Positions 14,477-16,837 of a DNA stretch of 16,837 bases are shown in pieces. A program made the translations under genes and the position numbers. The DNA is taken from positions 1 to 16,837 of the forward strand of contig JBBIHG010000077.1 in the NCBI GenBank assembly GCA_037447125.1, read 5' to 3'. The stretch comes from UBA2029 sp037447125 (GTDB lineage: Bacteria; Chloroflexota; Anaerolineae; Aggregatilineales; Aggregatilineaceae). The notes beneath the pieces are model-generated. The model ran no database searches. It was given only the letters and a program-made list of their open reading frames with translations, and was not told the DNA's origin. Every line of letters starts with the position of its first letter. Position 1 is the stretch's first letter.

Positions 14477-15625
14477 TCAGGAGCGCGGCCCGCGCGGCAG
14501 GATGACGCTGAGCACGCTGCCGGCGCCCTCTTTGCTGCGCACGTCAATGCGGCCTCCGTGCCGCTCGACAATCGCCTTGACGATGGACAGGCCCAGCCCC
14601 GTCCCTTCAACCTCTGGCTTATCGGCACGCTTGACGCGGTAGAAAGCGTCGAACACGTGCGGCACGTCTTGCGGCGGGATGCCAACGCCAGTGTCAATGA
14701 CCTGGATGATGGCGTGTTGGGCGCTCAGCCGGGCGCGCACGGTGACGCGCCCGCCTGGCGGCGTGTAGTTGAGTGCGTTGACGATCAGATTGTCCACCAC
14801 GCGGGTGATGGCGTTCGCATCCATGGTGACGACCGTGTCGTCCCCCAGCGGGACGAGCCTCAGGGCGATCCCCTTCTGCTCGGCGATCAGGTGGTAGCTG
14901 CTAACCGCCTTCTGTAACAGATCGGCCAGCGCCGCAGGGGCGGGCTTGAACTGCCAGCTTGTCTCCATCTGCGCCAGGTCGAGCATGTCCGTCACCAGCT
15001 TGCGCATCTTCTCAATATTGTCCTTGATCGCCTGGCGCGCTTCGTCCATCAGCGGCTGCTGCTCTTCGGCGACCGTCAGCCGCTCCAGCACGGACACAGC
15101 GCCCAGGATGACGTTGAGCGGGTTGCGCAGGTCGTGGGTGGCCATGCGGATGAACTCATTCTTCATCCGGCTGAGCGACTCGAACGTCTGGCGGTCGTGG
15201 CGGCGCAACGCCTCGATCTCTTGCCGCTGGCGGACCAGGGTGAGCTGGCTGGCGATGCGGGCCAGCACCTCGCGGAACTTGAACGGCTTGGTGATGTAGT
15301 CCACACCGCCCGCCTCAAACCCCTTGACCACGTCATCGGTGTCGCTCAGCGCGCTGATGAAGATGACGGGAATATCGCGCGTGCAGGGGTCGGCCTTGAG
15401 CCGCTCACACACCTCGTAGCCGTCCATGCCCGGCATGGAAATGTCCAGCAGCACCAGGTCCGGACGGAGGGACTGCGCCATGCGCAGGGCGTCAGGACCG
15501 TTGAGCGCCTCGTGAATCTGGTAGCTGCGCGAAGAGAGCACATCGGCCAGCAGGCGGAGATTGGCCTGATTGTCGTCCACGACCAGAATGTCCGCCCTTG
15601 CGCGGGCAGCGGACTTTTCGGTCAT
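14477..15625 (-). CDS. Response regulator–histidine kinase hybrid (REC–HisKA–HATPase)
   Basis: This is a 382-residue cytoplasmic two-component protein with the receiver domain at the N-terminus. The receiver (12-130) has the acidic pair Asp17/Asp18, phospho-acceptor Asp61 in LVLLDISMPGMDG, Ser91 and Lys113. A short coiled linker leads to the HisKA domain with phospho-acceptor His164 in MATHDLRNPL. The HATPase follows: N box with Asn279/Asn283, G1 DTGVGIP, F box FDAFYR, and G2 GTGLGLSI. All key residues are present. There is no membrane helix or separate sensor domain, so input probably comes through phosphorylation of the receiver by another kinase. The start at 15625 is supported by AGGAGG 4 bp upstream and by the receiver starting about ten residues later. 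No cognate output regulator is adjacent. Confidence 0.9.
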   Translation of the reverse strand: MTEKSAARARADILVVDDNQANLRLLADVLSSRSYQIHEALNGPDALRMAQSLRPDLVLLDISMPGMDGYEVCERLKADPCTRDIPVIFISALSDTDDVVKGFEAGGVDYITKPFKFREVLARIASQLTLVRQRQEIEALRRHDRQTFESLSRMKNEFIRMATHDLRNPLNVILGAVSVLERLTVAEEQQPLMDEARQAIKDNIEKMRKLVTDMLDLAQMETSWQFKPAPAALADLLQKAVSSYHLIAEQKGIALRLVPLGDDTVVTMDANAITRVVDNLIVNALNYTPPGGRVTVRARLSAQHAIIQVIDTGVGIPPQDVPHVFDAFYRVKRADKPEVEGTGLGLSIVKAIVERHGGRIDVRSKEGAGSVLSVILPRGPRS

Positions 15626-15629
15626 TGCG

Positions 15630-15635
15630 CCTCCT
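15630..15635 (-). promoter_or_regulatory. Ribosome binding site of the hybrid kinase gene
   Basis: AGGAGG on the minus strand ends 4 bp before the ATG at 15625. The spacing is short but workable. It fixes the start over the open frame reaching back to 15700. Confidence 0.6.
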
Positions 15636-15649
15636 ATCGCTGATAGCTT

Positions 15650-15679
15650 AGCATACTGCTGACCCAGCCGCCGACTCAA
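15650..15679 (-). promoter_or_regulatory. Possible promoter of the hybrid kinase gene
   Basis: On the minus strand TTGAGT (15679-15674) and TATGCT (15655-15650) are spaced 18 bp apart. The -10 hexamer is identical to that of the hicBA promoter. It lies 24 bp before the start codon, so the leader would be short. Confidence 0.4.
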
Positions 15680-15737
15680 TCCTTGTTGGCGTGCGTGCAA
15701 AGGTTGTCACCCAATCGCTTGCCGCGCAGGTGTTGAT

Positions 15738-15830
15738 CTCACCCCCAGCCTCGCTAGGCTTGGCTCGCCCCCTCAGCCACGTTGGAGAGGGGGCAGTGAG
15801 GCCCGCGTCAGGGGGCCGGGCGAGGGTGAG
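15738..15830. repeat. Dispersed CTCACCC-bounded inverted repeat
   Basis: CTCACCC (15738-15744) and GGGTGAG (15824-15830) bound a 93-bp block. An inner stem is GCCCCCTC (15767-15774) with GAGGGGGC (15787-15794). It shares its end motif with the repeat at 12191-12398. It contains no gene and is probably a non-coding mobile or REP-like unit. Confidence 0.5.
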
Positions 15831-15834
15831 GTCC

Positions 15835-15862
15835 GTAGGAGCGTATGGCGATACGCCCCTAC
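15835..15862. repeat. Palindromic repeat GTAGGRGCGTAT
   Basis: GTAGGAGCGTAT (15835-15846) and ATACGCCCCTAC (15851-15862) pair at 11 of 12 positions around GGCG. Palindromes of this kind are common dispersed repeats in Chloroflexota and cyanobacterial genomes (from memory). It lies 83 bp past the end of the phosphodiesterase gene and could also stop its transcription, though it lacks a T-run. Confidence 0.55.
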
Positions 15863-15944
15863 GAGCAGGCTGACGCGCGGCGGACTTTGATGCGACCGCC
15901 CCGCACCGCCTGTGGAAAGGACTGGCAGGGGGCCGGTGCCTGGC

Positions 15945-16837
15945 TCACGGCGCGCTGAGCAGGGCGCGCAGGGCCAGCGGCGTGTTAGTCGTGAACTGGT
16001 CCACGCCCGCCGCCAGCAGACGCCGGGCGTTGGCTTCGGCTGCCGGGTCGCCGCAGTCGAGCGTCCAGGCGTCGCACTTCATGCCCGCCGCGTGCAGGGC
16101 AGCAGCCCAGTCGAAGCCATCCTCCAACGCCTGAACCAGGAAGCGGTGGTTGATGTAGAGCGTGGTGGCTTCTGGCAACTGCGTCATCAGCGCCGCGCAG
16201 CGGTCGGCCAGATAGTCGGCGGTCGGCCAGATGCGCCGCGAGGCCAGCGGATGGTCGTCGTAGTAGCCATAGTCCCCCACCCGGTAAGGTGGCTCGGCGG
16301 GGTCGCGCTGGCGAGACGTATCCGGCCAGCCGATGTAGAAGTGAATGTCGAAGCCCAGCTCCAGCCACGGGGCCAGCCGACGCAGCCGGCGAAGCTGCCA
16401 GTCCGCCTCGCTGCTGACGATGACCCGCTCGCCCAGCGGCTCGATCAGGCGCGCCAGGCGGATCAGCGGCTCATCATTCGTAAAGGGTACCACGTCCTTA
16501 TAGTCAAGTTGCAGGCGGGTGCGGGCCGGGTGCTCCGCGAGCAGGGCGACGACATCGCCCAGGGTGGGCACGCGAAAGTCCGTCGCCGTCCCGTTCACCT
16601 TGCAGCGCAGTTCGCGCGCCTGGCGAGCGGTGCAATGGGCCACCGGCCCGCTGCCGGTCGTCTCCGACTCCAGGTCCGGGTCATGGACCAGCAGGTAGTC
16701 GTCGTCGGCCAGGGCGGTGACATCCACCTCGATGAAATCCGCGCCGCGTTCCAGCGAAGCGCGCACCCCTTCGAGCGAATTGGGCGGGAAGGGCCCCCCG
16801 TCCAGCGCAGCCATGTGGTGGACGATCAGTGGCGGGC
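15945..16837 (-). CDS. Glycerophosphodiester phosphodiesterase family protein, 5' end outside window
   Basis: Members of this TIM-barrel family hydrolyse glycerophosphodiesters to glycerol-3-phosphate and an alcohol. An ATG lies at 16814, but the frame stays open to the edge and reads PPLIVHH just before it. This aligns with the family's N-terminal IAHRG strand, so the true start is beyond 16837 and the gene is partial here. Visible family features are PFPPNSLEGVRASLERGADFIEVDV (the PENT and E-x-D metal-binding segments), LLVHDPDLESETTGSG with the HD motif, LQLDYKD in place of the usual LNIEIK, and a C-terminal WTLD...GVDQFTTNTPLAL. The usual His-Arg is His-His here. No signal peptide can be judged. 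Substrate is unproven, and some relatives act on other phosphodiesters. Confidence 0.85.
   Translation of the reverse strand, partial: PPLIVHHMAALDGGPFPPNSLEGVRASLERGADFIEVDVTALADDDYLLVHDPDLESETTGSGPVAHCTARQARELRCKVNGTATDFRVPTLGDVVALLAEHPARTRLQLDYKDVVPFTNDEPLIRLARLIEPLGERVIVSSEADWQLRRLRRLAPWLELGFDIHFYIGWPDTSRQRDPAEPPYRVGDYGYYDDHPLASRRIWPTADYLADRCAALMTQLPEATTLYINHRFLVQALEDGFDWAAALHAAGMKCDAWTLDCGDPAAEANARRLLAAGVDQFTTNTPLALRALLSAP

Noticed and set aside
1..16837. CRISPR array, tRNA or rRNA genes
   Set aside because: No regularly spaced repeat/spacer pattern was seen; the tandem repeats found have two to four units or are coding. No cloverleaf or rRNA-like conserved segment was noticed, though no covariance search could be run.

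Overview
This window looks like a piece of a high-GC, WD40-rich bacterial chromosome. Chloroflexota (Anaerolineae-like) is the best guess. The reasons are the SARP–STAND–WD40 and TIR–WD40 proteins, secreted proteins with simple Sec signals, a split-family histidine kinase, and clusters of short palindromic intergenic repeats. This is inferred from gene content; no rRNA or other phylogenetic marker was analysed.

Layout. Positions 91-1777 hold two minus-strand genes for small secreted proteins: a double SnoaL-like protein and an unknown. Divergent from them is a 4.4 kb gene (2015-6439, +). It encodes a SARP-type DNA-binding/BTAD regulator fused to an nSTAND1 ATPase, one membrane helix and 14 WD40 repeats (two predicted seven-bladed propellers). 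Three 11-bp-period direct repeats, the spacing used by SARP regulators, sit just before its start. Converging on it is a two-gene minus-strand unit (9144-6528): a TIR–WD40 protein, then a HI0933/BaiN-family flavoprotein 7 bp downstream. Behind that is a hicBA toxin–antitoxin pair with a good promoter. Together, 2.0-9.8 kb reads as a signalling/conflict island.

From 9852 to 12011 is a housekeeping purine-salvage operon: xanthine phosphoribosyltransferase, then GMP synthase (xanthine to XMP to GMP). The gene-free gap 12012-12548 is packed with repeats. It holds a hairpin next to the xpt promoter region and a TA-flanked 358-bp MITE-like element with 17-bp imperfect terminal repeats. Nested inside that are a perfect 15-bp inverted-repeat pair and two tandem 23-bp repeats that resemble insertion-sequence ends.

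The right part has a secreted S41 peptidase (+), a convergent response-regulator/histidine-kinase protein (-), a repeat-rich gap (15.63-15.94 kb) and a glycerophosphodiester phosphodiesterase gene (-) that runs off the right edge. No tRNA, rRNA, CRISPR array or intact transposase gene was seen.
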